Positions 29,771-38,974 of a stretch of DNA of 64,000 nucleotides are shown here, one piece after another. Both the position numbers and the translations under genes were made by a program. The stretch's first letter is position 1; each line of letters starts with the position of its first letter. This DNA comes from Caballeronia cordobensis. Its GTDB lineage: Bacteria; Pseudomonadota; Gammaproteobacteria; Burkholderiales; Burkholderiaceae. The DNA is taken from NCBI RefSeq assembly GCF_001544575.2, contig NZ_FCNY02000002.1, forward strand, positions 519,658 to 583,657, read 5' to 3'. Under the pieces are notes generated by a model that was not told where the DNA came from, made no database searches, and saw nothing but the letters and a program-made list of their open reading frames with translations.

Positions 29771-30142
29771 ATGCGTCATTACGAAATCGTCTTTATCGTG
29801 CACCCCGATCAGAGCGAGCAAGTGCCCGCCATGATCGAGCGCTACAAGGGCACGATCACGTCGCACGGTGGCCAGATCCACCGCATCGAAGACTGGGGCC
29901 GCCGCCAACTGGCCTACATGATCGAGAAACTCGCCAAGGCTCACTACGTCTGCATGAACATCGAATGCGATCAGGCCACGCTCGAAGAGCTGGAGCACGC
30001 ATTCAAGTTCAACGACGCCGTGCTGCGTCACCTCATCGTCAAGATGAAGAAGGCCGAAACCGGCCCGTCGCCGATGATGAAGGAAGTGCAGCGCGAAGAA
30101 GCCAAGAAGGCGGCCAGCCAGCCGTCCGAAGCGCAGGCTTAA
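29771..30142 (+). CDS. rpsF: Ribosomal protein bS6
   Basis: The protein has 123 residues. The start [17 protein letters not shown] is the standard S6 beginning, and the rest is a single ferredoxin-like fold with [16 protein letters not shown]. The charged C-terminal tail (about 95-123, ending SQPSEAQA) is variable in this family. It binds 16S rRNA with S18 on the platform of the small subunit. First gene of rpsF-priB-rpsR-rplI; AGGAG is 5 bases before the ATG. Confidence 0.98.
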   Translation: MRHYEIVFIVHPDQSEQVPAMIERYKGTITSHGGQIHRIEDWGRRQLAYMIEKLAKAHYVCMNIECDQATLEELEHAFKFNDAVLRHLIVKMKKAETGPSPMMKEVQREEAKKAASQPSEAQA

Positions 30143-30176
30143 GGCGAACGCATTCGCCACAGCCACCAAGGTTTAA

Positions 30177-30476
30177 GTGAACCGGCTGCAACTGACAGCA
30201 AGCGTCGTGGAACGCGAACCGGTGCGATACACGCCCGCCGGCATTCCGATCGCAAGCTGCACGTTGCAACACGCCGCGGAAGTCGTCGAAGCGGGCATCG
30301 TCCGCAAGATCGAACTGACTCTGCAGGCGGTCGCGGCCGGCGAAGCGAGCGGCAAGCTGGAAAGCTGTCCGATGGGCGTCGAAACACGCTTCACGGGTTT
30401 TCTTGCGAAACGAAGCCGTAACGCGCGAACTTTGGTGTTTCACATCACAGAATTGCAGGACATTGGAAAGGACTAA
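30177..30476 (+). CDS. priB: Primosomal replication protein N, PriB
   Basis: The protein has 99 residues in a single OB-fold. The GTG start at 30177 gives [20 protein letters not shown]; no ATG is available. PriB helps restart replication by bridging PriA and single-stranded DNA. It sits between rpsF and rpsR, its normal position in beta- and gamma-proteobacteria, with only 2 bases to rpsR. The basic C-terminal segment [16 protein letters not shown] is part of the DNA-binding surface. Confidence 0.96.
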   Translation: MNRLQLTASVVEREPVRYTPAGIPIASCTLQHAAEVVEAGIVRKIELTLQAVAAGEASGKLESCPMGVETRFTGFLAKRSRNARTLVFHITELQDIGKD

Positions 30477-30478
30477 TC

Positions 30479-30754
30479 ATGCCCCGCCCGACTGGTAAGA
30501 AATTCGACAAGCGTCGTCAGCAACAAAACCCGCTCTTCAAGCGCAAGAAGTTCTGCCGTTTCACGGCAGCCGGTGTCGAGCAGATCGACTACAAGGACAC
30601 GGAAACGCTGAAGGACTTCATCGGCGAAAACGGCAAGATCACGCCGGCTCGTCTGACTGGCACGAAGGCGCACTATCAGCGCCAGCTCGACACGGCAATC
30701 AAGCGCGCGCGTTTCCTCGCGCTCCTGCCGTACACCGACCTGCACAAGGCCTAA
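30479..30754 (+). CDS. rpsR: Ribosomal protein bS18
   Basis: The protein has 91 residues, with the core [18 protein letters not shown] and the ending [11 protein letters not shown], both standard for S18. The basic N-terminus ([16 protein letters not shown]) is extended relative to E. coli (75 residues). It binds the 30S platform with S6. The single Cys in KFCRF is not part of a CXXC pair, so this is a zinc-independent form. It starts 2 bases after priB. Confidence 0.98.
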   Translation: MPRPTGKKFDKRRQQQNPLFKRKKFCRFTAAGVEQIDYKDTETLKDFIGENGKITPARLTGTKAHYQRQLDTAIKRARFLALLPYTDLHKA

Positions 30755-30782
30755 TCAGACGACGCACTAAGGAAAGCCAAAA

Positions 30783-31238
30783 ATGCAAATCATTCTTTTG
30801 GAAAAAGTCGTCAACCTGGGCAACCTCGGCGACATCGTCAAGGTCAAGGACGGCTACGCACGTAACTTCCTGATCCCCGGCAAGAAGGCACGCCGCGCAA
30901 CGAAAGACGCAATCGCCGAATTCGAAGTTCGCCGCGCCGAACTCGAAAAGGTCGCTGCTGAAAAACTGTCGGCTGCGCAAGCGCAAGGCGAAAAGCTGAG
31001 CGGCTTCACGGTTCAGATCTCGCAGAAGGCTGGCGTCGACGGCCGTCTGTTCGGTTCGGTCACGAACGCGGACATCGCCGATGCGCTGAAGAAGCAAGGC
31101 TTCGCGGAAGTGGAAAAGGCGCAAGTGCGTCTGCCGGAAGGCCCGCTCAAGATGGTCGGCGACCATCCGGTTCAAGTGGCGCTGCACACGGACGTGCTGG
31201 TCGACGTCACGGTGTCGGTGCTCGGCGAGCACGCGTAA
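30783..31238 (+). CDS. rplI: Ribosomal protein bL9
   Basis: The protein has 151 residues. The start [32 protein letters not shown] is the L9 signature. The long central helix (about 40-75) links the N-terminal rRNA-binding domain to the C-terminal domain, which has the [21 protein letters not shown] motif. It helps maintain reading frame. It ends the ribosomal cluster and is followed by a strong terminator. Confidence 0.98.
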   Translation: MQIILLEKVVNLGNLGDIVKVKDGYARNFLIPGKKARRATKDAIAEFEVRRAELEKVAAEKLSAAQAQGEKLSGFTVQISQKAGVDGRLFGSVTNADIADALKKQGFAEVEKAQVRLPEGPLKMVGDHPVQVALHTDVLVDVTVSVLGEHA

Positions 31239-31274
31239 GTTTCAAGCGAGGCCGCGCGCCTCGCGTCGTATTAC

Positions 31275-31310
31275 AAAAAGCGGGAGTCGATGCGACTCCC
31301 GCTTTTTTTC
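31275..31310 (+). terminator. Rho-independent terminator after rplI
   Basis: The stem GCGGGAGTCG (31280-31289) pairs with 31293-31302 across a 3-base loop, followed by seven T's. It separates the ribosomal operon from dnaB. Confidence 0.92.
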
Positions 31311-31357
31311 GTCTGAACGTAGTAGCGCACGCTGTATTTCATCGATAATTCCACCCC

Positions 31358-32746
31358 ATGAACGCTCCGTCCAAAGACCCGCAACTCGACGCGCTGAAGG
31401 TCCCGCCGCATTCGATCGAAGCCGAGCAATCCGTGATCGGCGGCCTGCTGCTGGACAACGCAGCATGGGACCGTATTGCCGATGTCATGCATCAGAGCGA
31501 TTTCTATCGCTACGACCATCGCATCATTTACGAGCACATCGGCAAGCTGATCGCGGCGACGCGCCCGGCCGACGTGATCACCGTCTACGAAGCGCTCACG
31601 ATGGCCGGCAAGGCCGAGGAAGTGGGCGGGCTCGCGTATCTGAACGCGCTCGCGCAGAACACGCCGAGCGCGGCGAATATTCGCCGTTATGCCGAGATCG
31701 TGCGCGACCGCGCGGTGTTGCGGCGTCTCGTTTCGGTCGCGGATGAAATCTCCGCCGACGCGTTCAATCCGCAAGGCAAGGAAGTCCGCCAGATTCTCGA
31801 CGAAGCCGAAGCGCGCGTGTTCTCGATCGCGGAAGACGGCGCGCGCGGCACGCAAGGCTTCCTCGAAATCGGACCGCTGCTCACGCAGGTCGTCGAGCGC
31901 ATCGACACGCTTTATCACACCGCCAATCCGAGCGATGTGACCGGCACGCCGACCGGCTTCGTCGATCTCGACCGCATGACCTCGGGCATGCACGGCGGCG
32001 AGCTGATCATCGTGGCGGGCCGTCCGTCGATGGGTAAGACGGCGTTCTCGATGAACGTCGGCGAATACGTGGCGGTGGAATACGGTCTGCCCGTCGCGGT
32101 GTTCTCGATGGAAATGCCCGGCACGCAACTGACGATGCGTATGCTCGGCTCCGTCGGCCGGCTCGATCAGCACCGCATGCGCACGGGCCGCCTCACCGAC
32201 GAAGACTGGCCGAAACTCACGCACGCCGTGCAGAAAATGAGCGAGGCGCAGCTGTTCATCGACGAAACCGGCGGCCTGAATCCGATGGAACTGCGCTCGC
32301 GCGCGCGCCGCCTGTCGCGGCAATGCGGCAAGCTCGGGCTTATCATCGTCGACTATCTTCAGCTTATGTCGGGCTCGGGCGGCGGCGAAAACCGCGCGAC
32401 CGAAATCTCGGAAATCTCGCGTTCGCTCAAGAGTCTCGCGAAGGAACTCGACGTGCCCGTGATCGCGCTGTCGCAGTTGAACCGCGGCCTGGAGCAGCGC
32501 CCGAACAAGCGGCCGATCATGTCCGACTTGCGCGAATCGGGCGCAATCGAGCAGGACGCGGACGTGATCCTCTTCATCTATCGCGACGAAGTCTACAACC
32601 CCGACAGCCCCGACAAGGGCACGGCGGAAATCATCATCGGCAAGCAGCGTAACGGCCCCATCGGCCCGGTGCGCCTGACCTTCCACGGTCAGTACACGAA
32701 GTTCGACAACTTCGCCGGCGCGCAGAACTTCTACGGCGGCGAATAA
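31358..32746 (+). CDS. dnaB: Replicative DNA helicase DnaB
   Basis: The protein has 462 residues, the normal size. The N-terminal helical domain (about 15-120, starting PHSIEAEQSVIGGLLLD) interacts with primase, and the RecA-like C-terminal ATPase has Walker A GRPSMGKT at 221-228. Later DnaB motifs are LIIVDYLQLM, LSQLNRGLEQRP and LRESGAIEQDADVI. It unwinds the fork in 5' to 3' direction. A possible -10 (GATAAT, 31344-31349) lies only nine bases before the ATG, so the leader would be extremely short. There is no obvious binding site. Confidence 0.97.
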   Translation: MNAPSKDPQLDALKVPPHSIEAEQSVIGGLLLDNAAWDRIADVMHQSDFYRYDHRIIYEHIGKLIAATRPADVITVYEALTMAGKAEEVGGLAYLNALAQNTPSAANIRRYAEIVRDRAVLRRLVSVADEISADAFNPQGKEVRQILDEAEARVFSIAEDGARGTQGFLEIGPLLTQVVERIDTLYHTANPSDVTGTPTGFVDLDRMTSGMHGGELIIVAGRPSMGKTAFSMNVGEYVAVEYGLPVAVFSMEMPGTQLTMRMLGSVGRLDQHRMRTGRLTDEDWPKLTHAVQKMSEAQLFIDETGGLNPMELRSRARRLSRQCGKLGLIIVDYLQLMSGSGGGENRATEISEISRSLKSLAKELDVPVIALSQLNRGLEQRPNKRPIMSDLRESGAIEQDADVILFIYRDEVYNPDSPDKGTAEIIIGKQRNGPIGPVRLTFHGQYTKFDNFAGAQNFYGGE

Positions 32747-32889
32747 GCCTTTTATCGCATCAACTGTCAAGCGTTCGCGTCATCCGCGCGCCTGCGCCCG
32801 TTCAACGCGCGGTGCGTCGGATGGTGGTCGCAGGTACAATATGTCAGTTTGATGTCTGCCTCACATTTGACCCATTTAACGGGATTTTC

Positions 32890-33516
32890 ATGTTCGGTCG
32901 TTTCATGCCCACCGAGGGCAAATTTTTCGAGATCTTCAACGAGCACGCGAAGTGCATGGTCGACGCCAGCCGCGAGCTCGAGCTGCTGATCGACAATCTC
33001 GACGAAGCAGAGGTTCACAAGCAGAAGGTCCAGGCGAACGAAAAGCGCGCGGACAAGCTCACGCACGAGACCATCGACCTGCTGCACAAGACGTTCATCA
33101 CGCCGCTCGACCGCGACGAAATCCACAAGCTCATCACCACGATGGACGACATCCTCGATCTGATGGAGGACGTCGCAACGGCCATTTCGCTGTATGACGT
33201 GCGGGCGGTGACGTCCGAAGCGAGCCAGCTCGCGCATATTTGCACGGGCACCGTCACGCGCGTGCAGCAGGCCGTGGCATTGCTGGCCGACATGAAGCGC
33301 GCGAGCGAGATCCTGAAGATCTGCGAGGAAATCGACCGTCTGGAGTCGGATGCGGACCGCGTGCTGCGCTCGGCGATGTCGAAGCTCTTCCGCGAGGAAG
33401 ACGACGTGAAGACGCTCATCAAGCTGAAAGCGATCTACGAGTTGCTCGAGACGATCACCGACAAGTGTGAAGACGTCGCGAACATCATCGAAGGCATCGT
33501 GCTGGAAAACGCCTGA
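32890..33516 (+). CDS. DUF47/PhoU-like accessory protein of the phosphate transporter
   Basis: The protein has 208 residues, all helical and charged, with FGRFMPTEGKFFEIFNEHAK at the start, the typical beginning of DUF47 (TIGR00153, PhoU-like) proteins. These pair with Pit-type transporters and are thought to modulate them. The pit gene follows after 95 bases. ATG 32890 is chosen because the N-terminal FGRFMP is conserved; the frame extends upstream without conservation. TACAAT at 32835-32840 is a possible -10. Confidence 0.9.
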   Translation: MFGRFMPTEGKFFEIFNEHAKCMVDASRELELLIDNLDEAEVHKQKVQANEKRADKLTHETIDLLHKTFITPLDRDEIHKLITTMDDILDLMEDVATAISLYDVRAVTSEASQLAHICTGTVTRVQQAVALLADMKRASEILKICEEIDRLESDADRVLRSAMSKLFREEDDVKTLIKLKAIYELLETITDKCEDVANIIEGIVLENA

Positions 33517-33611
33517 TCATGCCGCCGCGCCCGCGACGCCTGACGCGCCGCGGGTAACGACGACAGACAACCCGCGCCGTTTCGCGCGCCGGCAGAAAAC
33601 AACACCAACTG

Positions 33612-34622
33612 ATGCATTCGATTCAACTCGCCATCTGGGCAGTCGCCTTGCTCGTCATAGTCGCACTCGCGTTCGACTTCATGAACGGCTTTCACGACGC
33701 CGCCAATTCCATCGCCACGGTCGTTTCGACCGGCGTGCTCAAGCCGCAGCAGGCCGTCGCGTTCGCCGCCGCGTTCAACGTGATCGCGTATTTCATCTTT
33801 CACTTGAAGGTCGCGGCGACCGTCGGCAAGGGCACGATCGACCCCGAAATCGTCGATCAGTACGTGATTTTCGGCGCGCTCGTCGGCGCGATCGGCTGGA
33901 ATATCGTCACCTGGATCTACGGCATCCCGTCGAGCTCGTCGCATGCGCTGATCGGCGGTCTCGTCGGCGCGGCGCTCGCCAAGTCGGGCTGGGGGTCGCT
34001 CAACATCGACGGTTTGCTCAAGACCGTGGCGTTCATCTTCATCTCGCCGCTGCTCGGCTTCGTGCTCGGTTCGTTCTTCATGCTGCTGGTGTCGTGGCTG
34101 TATTTCCGCACGCCGCCCTCGAAGGTCGACCGGCGTTTTCGCCGCATGCAGCTTGTCTCGGCCGGCCTCTATTCGCTCGGCCACGGCGGCAACGACGCGC
34201 AAAAGACCATCGGCATCATCTGGATGCTGCTGATTGCGACGGGTTACGCTTCGTCCACCGCCGATGCGCCGCCGGCCTGGGTCATCGGGCTCTGCTACCT
34301 GTCGATGGGTCTCGGCACGCTCTTCGGCGGGTGGCGCATCGTGCGCACGATGGGCCAGAAGATCACGAAGCTCAAGCCCGTGGGCGGTTTCTGTGCGGAG
34401 ACGGGCGGGGCGATCACGCTTTTCGTCGCGTCGTTCCTCGGCATTCCCGTATCCACGACGCACACGATCACCGGCGCGATCGTCGGCGTGGGCGCGACGC
34501 AGAAGTTCAGCGCGGTGCGCTGGGGCGTCGCCGGGAACATCGTGTGGGCGTGGATTCTGACGATCCCCGCGTCCGCCGCGCTTGCCGCGGCGGGCTGGTG
34601 GGTCGGCCACCACTTCCTCTGA
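33612..34622 (+). CDS. pit: Low-affinity inorganic phosphate transporter Pit
   Basis: The protein has 336 residues and many membrane helices in the inverted-repeat PiT arrangement. The first signature is DFMNGFHDAANSIATVVSTG near the N-terminus and the second, GHGGNDAQKTIGII, lies in the second half. It imports phosphate as a metal-phosphate complex, driven by protons. The central loop (FRTPPSKVDRRFRRMQ) is short compared with E. coli PitA (499 residues). It is probably co-transcribed with the upstream DUF47 gene. Confidence 0.93.
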   Translation: MHSIQLAIWAVALLVIVALAFDFMNGFHDAANSIATVVSTGVLKPQQAVAFAAAFNVIAYFIFHLKVAATVGKGTIDPEIVDQYVIFGALVGAIGWNIVTWIYGIPSSSSHALIGGLVGAALAKSGWGSLNIDGLLKTVAFIFISPLLGFVLGSFFMLLVSWLYFRTPPSKVDRRFRRMQLVSAGLYSLGHGGNDAQKTIGIIWMLLIATGYASSTADAPPAWVIGLCYLSMGLGTLFGGWRIVRTMGQKITKLKPVGGFCAETGGAITLFVASFLGIPVSTTHTITGAIVGVGATQKFSAVRWGVAGNIVWAWILTIPASAALAAAGWWVGHHFL

Positions 34623-34649
34623 GCCGCACCCCGCGCCCGCGGGCGCGCG

Positions 34650-35456
34650 TCAGATGATCGGCGAGGACACGCCGTCCATCGGAATGATCGCGCCCGACAC
34701 GTAACTCGCGCGGCGGCTCGCCAGAAACAGCGCCACGTCGGCAATTTCCTCGGGCCTGGCATAACGCCCGAGCGGCACCTTCGCCTGGCTCTCGGCGAGC
34801 ACCTGATCGCGCGTGACGCCTTGCCGCTTCGCTTCCAGCTCCAGCGCTTCCTCGACGCGCTCCGTGAGCGTGCCGCCCGGATTGATCGCGTTGATGCGGA
34901 TGCCGAGCTTCGCGTAATGATGCGCGAGTCCGACGGTATTGAGCATCAGCGCCGCATTCGCCGCGCCGCCCGCGATATGAATGTCCGTCGCAATTTTCCC
35001 GCCCATCCCGACGATATTGACGATCGCGCCCGGCTCGGCGCCCGGTTCGTTGCGCAGTCGCTCGGCCATGCGTTTGAGCACGACTTGCTGCGGATAGACG
35101 TAGGAGAAGTATTTCGCGTCCATGGCCGCCTTGTACGCGGCGGCATCGAGCGTATCGGGGTCGTAGCGGCGCGCGGCGCCGGCGCTGTTGATCAGAATGT
35201 CGATGGGGCCGAGCGCGGCGCTCGCTTCCTCGACGACATCCTCGGCGCTGTGCGCCTCATGCAGATCGGCGCGCGCGAGATGCACGTGATAGCCGCTGCT
35301 GGCCAGTTGCTCGCGGGCGCGGGCGAGATTCGCGGCATCGCGCGAGACGATGGCGACTTTCGCGCCCTCGCTCGCGAACGCTTTCGCGCATGCAAATCCG
35401 ATTCCCTTGCTGCCGCCCGTAATCAGGACGACCTTTTCCGCGAGTCCCAAGTCCAT
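34650..35456 (-). CDS. SDR-fold protein with degenerate active site
   Basis: The protein has 268 residues with an intact cofactor loop, ITGGSKGIG (12-20), and the SAG motif near 92. The region that normally carries the catalytic Ser, Tyr and Lys reads NIVGMGGK, then IAGGAANAAL. By my alignment Ser is replaced by Val149 or Gly150, Tyr by Gly163 and Lys by Asn167, and the Asn after the fourth strand is also absent. It could be a nucleotide-binding pseudoenzyme or use another mechanism. C-terminal landmarks (GRYARPEEIADVALFLAS, YVSGAIIPMDG) are normal. ATG 35456 gives the usual SDR start. Confidence 0.87.
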   Translation of the reverse strand: MDLGLAEKVVLITGGSKGIGFACAKAFASEGAKVAIVSRDAANLARAREQLASSGYHVHLARADLHEAHSAEDVVEEASAALGPIDILINSAGAARRYDPDTLDAAAYKAAMDAKYFSYVYPQQVVLKRMAERLRNEPGAEPGAIVNIVGMGGKIATDIHIAGGAANAALMLNTVGLAHHYAKLGIRINAINPGGTLTERVEEALELEAKRQGVTRDQVLAESQAKVPLGRYARPEEIADVALFLASRRASYVSGAIIPMDGVSSPII

Positions 35457-35511
35457 GTTCCGCTCCGTCGACGAATGATCGGAACACGATAGCAGAGACG
35501 CGCCGCGCGCG

Positions 35512-36516
35512 TCAGTTCGTGCCGGTCGCGAAGCGGGCGATAGGATCGTCGTTTTGCACGGGGCGGGGCGCGGCAAGCGATCCTGTAGAGGCGCGCATGA
35601 CGCGAACGGGCGGTTCGGCGGGGTCGTCGGCGGCGGCCTGCGCAGTGCGCGCCTGCTGACGCGCAGCGCGTGAAGTGGGGGGCGGCGGCTCGAAGGCGTC
35701 GGCGGCGGCCTGGATCGGATCGGGCGCGGCGCCGATGGCGGCAACCGATGGCGTCGTCGCGCCGGCGGCTTGCGATTGTCGCTGCGCCGCGGTGAGCGTC
35801 GATGGCGGCGGCTCGAAGGCGTCGGCGCTTGCCGGTGGCGGCGCTTGACGCGCGTAAGTCGGCGCGTAAGTCGGCGCGGGTGCGGGCGGCGGCGCAGGTG
35901 TCGCGACAGGCGGCGTCGCGGCAGGCGCGGACGCAGGCGATGCCAAATAAGTCGGCGCATCGAAAGGCGCTGGCGTCGACTTCGGCGGCGCGACCCGCCG
36001 GATGCCGTCGAAGCGCTTCGCCCAATAGGGGTTTGTCAGATAGTCGAGCCGCACGGTGCCGCCCGTGGACGGCGCATTCACGAAACGCAGCTTGCCGACG
36101 TAGATCCCCACATGCGAATGCGGCCGCCCGGTCGTGTTGAAGAAGATCAAATCGCCGGGCGCGATCTCGTCGGGTTCGACCGAGTCGCCGCGCGAACTCA
36201 TTTCCGCCGTCGTGCGCGGCAGATTCACCGACGCCGCGCGATCGACGACATAGCGCACGAGGCCGCTGCAATCGAAACCCGCGTCGGGCGTGTTGCCGCC
36301 CCAGCGGTAGGGCACGCCGACGAGCGACATCGCCTGGATGGAGATTTCCTCACGCCCGACGCTGTGATCGACGAAGGTCGGGAAGCCGGGCGGCGGCTTA
36401 TAGGTTCGGTTCGCACTCGTGCTGGCGGCGGGCTTGCTGCGCGCAGCCTGCTGCGGCGCGGTTCCACACGCGGCGAGCAGCACGGCGACGAGAAGCGGCA
36501 ACCAGATTCGAGACAT
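35512..36516 (-). CDS. NlpC/P60 peptidoglycan endopeptidase, lipoprotein
   Basis: The protein has 334 residues. The lipoprotein signal has LLAAC with Cys17. The NlpC/P60 domain spans about 55-170, with catalytic Cys83 (FDCSGLVRYV) and His135 (HSHVGIYVG). The third catalytic position is Asn147 (FVNAPS) rather than the common His. It cuts peptide stems of peptidoglycan. From about 175 to the end there is a long Pro/Ala-rich tail with repeated SADAFEPPP units, unlikely to fold. Located in the outer membrane or periplasm. Confidence 0.9.
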   Translation of the reverse strand: MSRIWLPLLVAVLLAACGTAPQQAARSKPAASTSANRTYKPPPGFPTFVDHSVGREEISIQAMSLVGVPYRWGGNTPDAGFDCSGLVRYVVDRAASVNLPRTTAEMSSRGDSVEPDEIAPGDLIFFNTTGRPHSHVGIYVGKLRFVNAPSTGGTVRLDYLTNPYWAKRFDGIRRVAPPKSTPAPFDAPTYLASPASAPAATPPVATPAPPPAPAPTYAPTYARQAPPPASADAFEPPPSTLTAAQRQSQAAGATTPSVAAIGAAPDPIQAAADAFEPPPPTSRAARQQARTAQAAADDPAEPPVRVMRASTGSLAAPRPVQNDDPIARFATGTN

Positions 36517-36654
36517 TGCAGAAAGGCGAGCGAAAATTCGCCAGGAAGGGCGGTTGTGCCGATACTAGCCCGCCGAACGGGCGTGCGGCAAGATGTCTTG
36601 AGGATTTACATGAAGTTTGTGCCGTAAGTGTTGCCGCCGGTGCACGTCCAGCAA

Positions 36655-36690
36655 AAGAAAAGGCCTGGCGGATCGCTCCGCCAGGCCGTC
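36655..36690 (-). terminator. Terminator of the PIN-PhoH gene
   Basis: An 11-bp stem (36662-36672 with 36677-36687) has a 4-base loop. On the minus strand it is followed by a T-rich run (TTTTCTTTTG). It lies just after the PhoH stop. Confidence 0.85.
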
Positions 36691-36715
36691 TCGATGCGAC
36701 GAAATTCCGCCGTGA

Positions 36716-38575
36716 TTAGAGAATATCGGACGCGTAATCGGCGAGACGCGAACGCTCGCCGCGCGCGAGCGTCACGTGACCGCTGTGCGTCCAGCCCTTG
36801 AAGCGGTCGACGACGTATGTCAGCCCCGAACTGCCTTCGGTCAGATACGGCGTGTCGATCTGCGCGATATTGCCCAGGCAAATGATCTTCGTGCCAGGGC
36901 CCGCGCGCGTGACGAGCGTCTTCATCTGCTTGGGCGTCAGGTTCTGCGCTTCGTCGATGATCACGTACTTGTCGACGAACGTCCGGCCGCGCATGAAGTT
37001 CATGCTCTTCACCTTCAGGCGCGAACGGATCAGCTCCTGAGTCGCGGCTCGGCCCCATTCGCCTGCGGCATCGTCGGTTTTCTGGAGCACTTCGAGGTTG
37101 TCGTCGAACGCGCCCATCCACGGCTGCATCTTCTCTTCCTCGGTGCCCGGCAGAAAGCCGATATCCTCGCCGACCGGCACGGTGGCACGCGTCACGATGA
37201 TCTCGTTGTAGCGCTTGTCGTCGAGCACTTGCGCGAGACCGGCGGCGAGCGCCATCAGCGTCTTGCCGGTGCCCGCCTGACCGAGCAGCGTGACGAAATC
37301 GACTTCCGGGTTCATCAGGAGGTTGAGCGCGAAGTTCTGCTCGCGGTTGCGCGCCGTGATGCCCCACACGTTGTTCTTGTGATGGCCGTAGTCGCGCAGC
37401 GTTTGCAACAGGGCGGTCTTGCCGTTCAGCTCGCGCACGACCGCGTGAAACGACGGTTCGCCGTTCTGCGGTTCGAGATACACGAACTCGTTGACCAGCA
37501 TCGACGGACACAGCGGCCCGGTCACGCGGTAATACGTCGTGCCGGTTTTCGTGTCCTGCCAGCTTTCCATACCCTTCGCATGCCGGGTCCAGAAATCCTG
37601 CGGCAGCGCGCGCACGCCCGAGTACAGGAGATCCTTGTCCTCGAGAACCTGGTCGTTGAAATAGTCTTCGGCGGGCAGTCCCAGCGCATGCGCCTTGATG
37701 CGCATGTTGATGTCTTTCGACACCAGCACCACCTGACGGTCCGGCCGCTCCTTCTGCAACGCGCGCACGACGCCGAGAATCTGGTTGTCCGCCTTGCCGA
37801 CGGGCAAGCCCTGAACCGGCTCGATATCCGTGAGCGTGGTCTGGAAGTAGAGGCGGCCGAGCGCGTCGCGGTTGCCTTGCGACGAAAGCGGAATGCCTTC
37901 GGTCATCTTGCCCGTGTGCGCGACGAGCGCATCCAGCGTGCGGCTGACCTGACGCGCGTTGCGCGCGACTTCCGACATGCCCTTTTTGTGGTTGTCGAGT
38001 TCTTCCAACGTCATCATCGGCAGATAGACGTCGTGTTCCTCGAAGCGGAAGAGCGAGCTCGGATCGTGCATCAGCACGTTGGTGTCGAGCACGAAAAGCT
38101 TGCGCAGTTCGGTTTCGGCGGTCGCGGCCTTGCGGCGTTTGCCCTGGGTCCTGGCTTCGTCGCGGGCGGCGGATGGGGCGGGCGCAACGGGCGTTTCAGC
38201 GCGTTCCGCACGTTCGGCGCGGGCCTCGAATCCGGCCGGCGTGTCGCGCGCGGCGGGCGCCGGCTGCAGGAGCGCCGCGGTCTGTTTCGATTTTCGGCCG
38301 CGCGTCGGCACGGAGCCGGGCGCGGGCGGCGGCACGGCCGCTTCGGCGTGCGCTTCGGACGGAATCTGGGTCAGCACTTCGCTCGCGATCGAGCGCAGCG
38401 TATGCGCGGCGTTGGCTGCGGGACGCTCGGCGGTGGCGGTCTCGACCGCGCCAAAGGCGTCGTCATCGCTCGCCGCCGCAGTTTTTTTCGACTGCTTCGA
38501 AGGCCGGGCTTTGGCCTTGTATTCTTCAGCCGGAAGGAGATGGCCGAGCTTGGCCGGGGCGGTAGGCAAAGGCAT
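36716..38575 (-). CDS. PIN domain-PhoH ATPase fusion (PhoH2-like)
   Basis: The protein has 619 residues. The first 155 are a low-complexity Ala/Pro/Lys-rich extension. The PIN ribonuclease domain begins at about 158 (LRKLFVLDTNVLMHDP, Asp164 being a metal ligand) and runs to about 290. The PhoH P-loop ATPase follows from about 410, with Walker A GQAGTGKT (Lys438) and Walker B VIIDEAQN. PIN plus PhoH is the PhoH2 layout, described as a sequence-specific RNA unwinding and cutting enzyme. ATG 38575 is chosen because the frame upstream is not conserved. Confidence 0.9.
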   Translation of the reverse strand: MPLPTAPAKLGHLLPAEEYKAKARPSKQSKKTAAASDDDAFGAVETATAERPAANAAHTLRSIASEVLTQIPSEAHAEAAVPPPAPGSVPTRGRKSKQTAALLQPAPAARDTPAGFEARAERAERAETPVAPAPSAARDEARTQGKRRKAATAETELRKLFVLDTNVLMHDPSSLFRFEEHDVYLPMMTLEELDNHKKGMSEVARNARQVSRTLDALVAHTGKMTEGIPLSSQGNRDALGRLYFQTTLTDIEPVQGLPVGKADNQILGVVRALQKERPDRQVVLVSKDINMRIKAHALGLPAEDYFNDQVLEDKDLLYSGVRALPQDFWTRHAKGMESWQDTKTGTTYYRVTGPLCPSMLVNEFVYLEPQNGEPSFHAVVRELNGKTALLQTLRDYGHHKNNVWGITARNREQNFALNLLMNPEVDFVTLLGQAGTGKTLMALAAGLAQVLDDKRYNEIIVTRATVPVGEDIGFLPGTEEEKMQPWMGAFDDNLEVLQKTDDAAGEWGRAATQELIRSRLKVKSMNFMRGRTFVDKYVIIDEAQNLTPKQMKTLVTRAGPGTKIICLGNIAQIDTPYLTEGSSGLTYVVDRFKGWTHSGHVTLARGERSRLADYASDIL

Positions 38576-38794
38576 GGTGTTCCCTCGAAAGGAATCGGGT
38601 TCGTGTATCGTGCGCCGCCTGTCGCATCCTGCTCGTACGCCCTCGAAGCAATACGATTCCAGCAGTTTGCGCCCGGTGGCGCGCTTCGTTGTCGAAATCG
38701 CCGGTTCGCCTAAGTTTCGATCTGCTCCTTGGAGGTTGCGTGCGGCGCGACGCGCGCAAGCCGGGACAGCGTGGCTCTCGTGCGGCGCCAAATA

Positions 38795-38832
38795 AAAAAG
38801 CCGCCGTTCCGATTAGCGGAACCAGCGGCTGA
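38795..38832 (-). terminator. Terminator of bcp
   Basis: A two-part stem, 38799-38804 with 38825-38830 and 38806-38811 with 38817-38822, has an ATTAG loop. On the minus strand it is followed by TTTTTT. Confidence 0.88.
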
Positions 38833-38974
38833 CTTCTGTTTCAGAGCGCGTTTCCCTTGCCGACTCCGCATAGCCCGGGTCCATGCCGGCCGCGCCGGCA
38901 GGCGCACGGCGGCTTGCGCGAAGACTACGGAAATGGGGTGGACAGGCGCTCATTGCGGTCCAATATAGCGTGCC

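Noticed and set aside
34631..34649. GCGCCC-gc-GGGCGC palindrome between pit and the SDR gene as a terminator
   Set aside because: It has no T-run on either strand and is expected by chance in such G+C-rich sequence.
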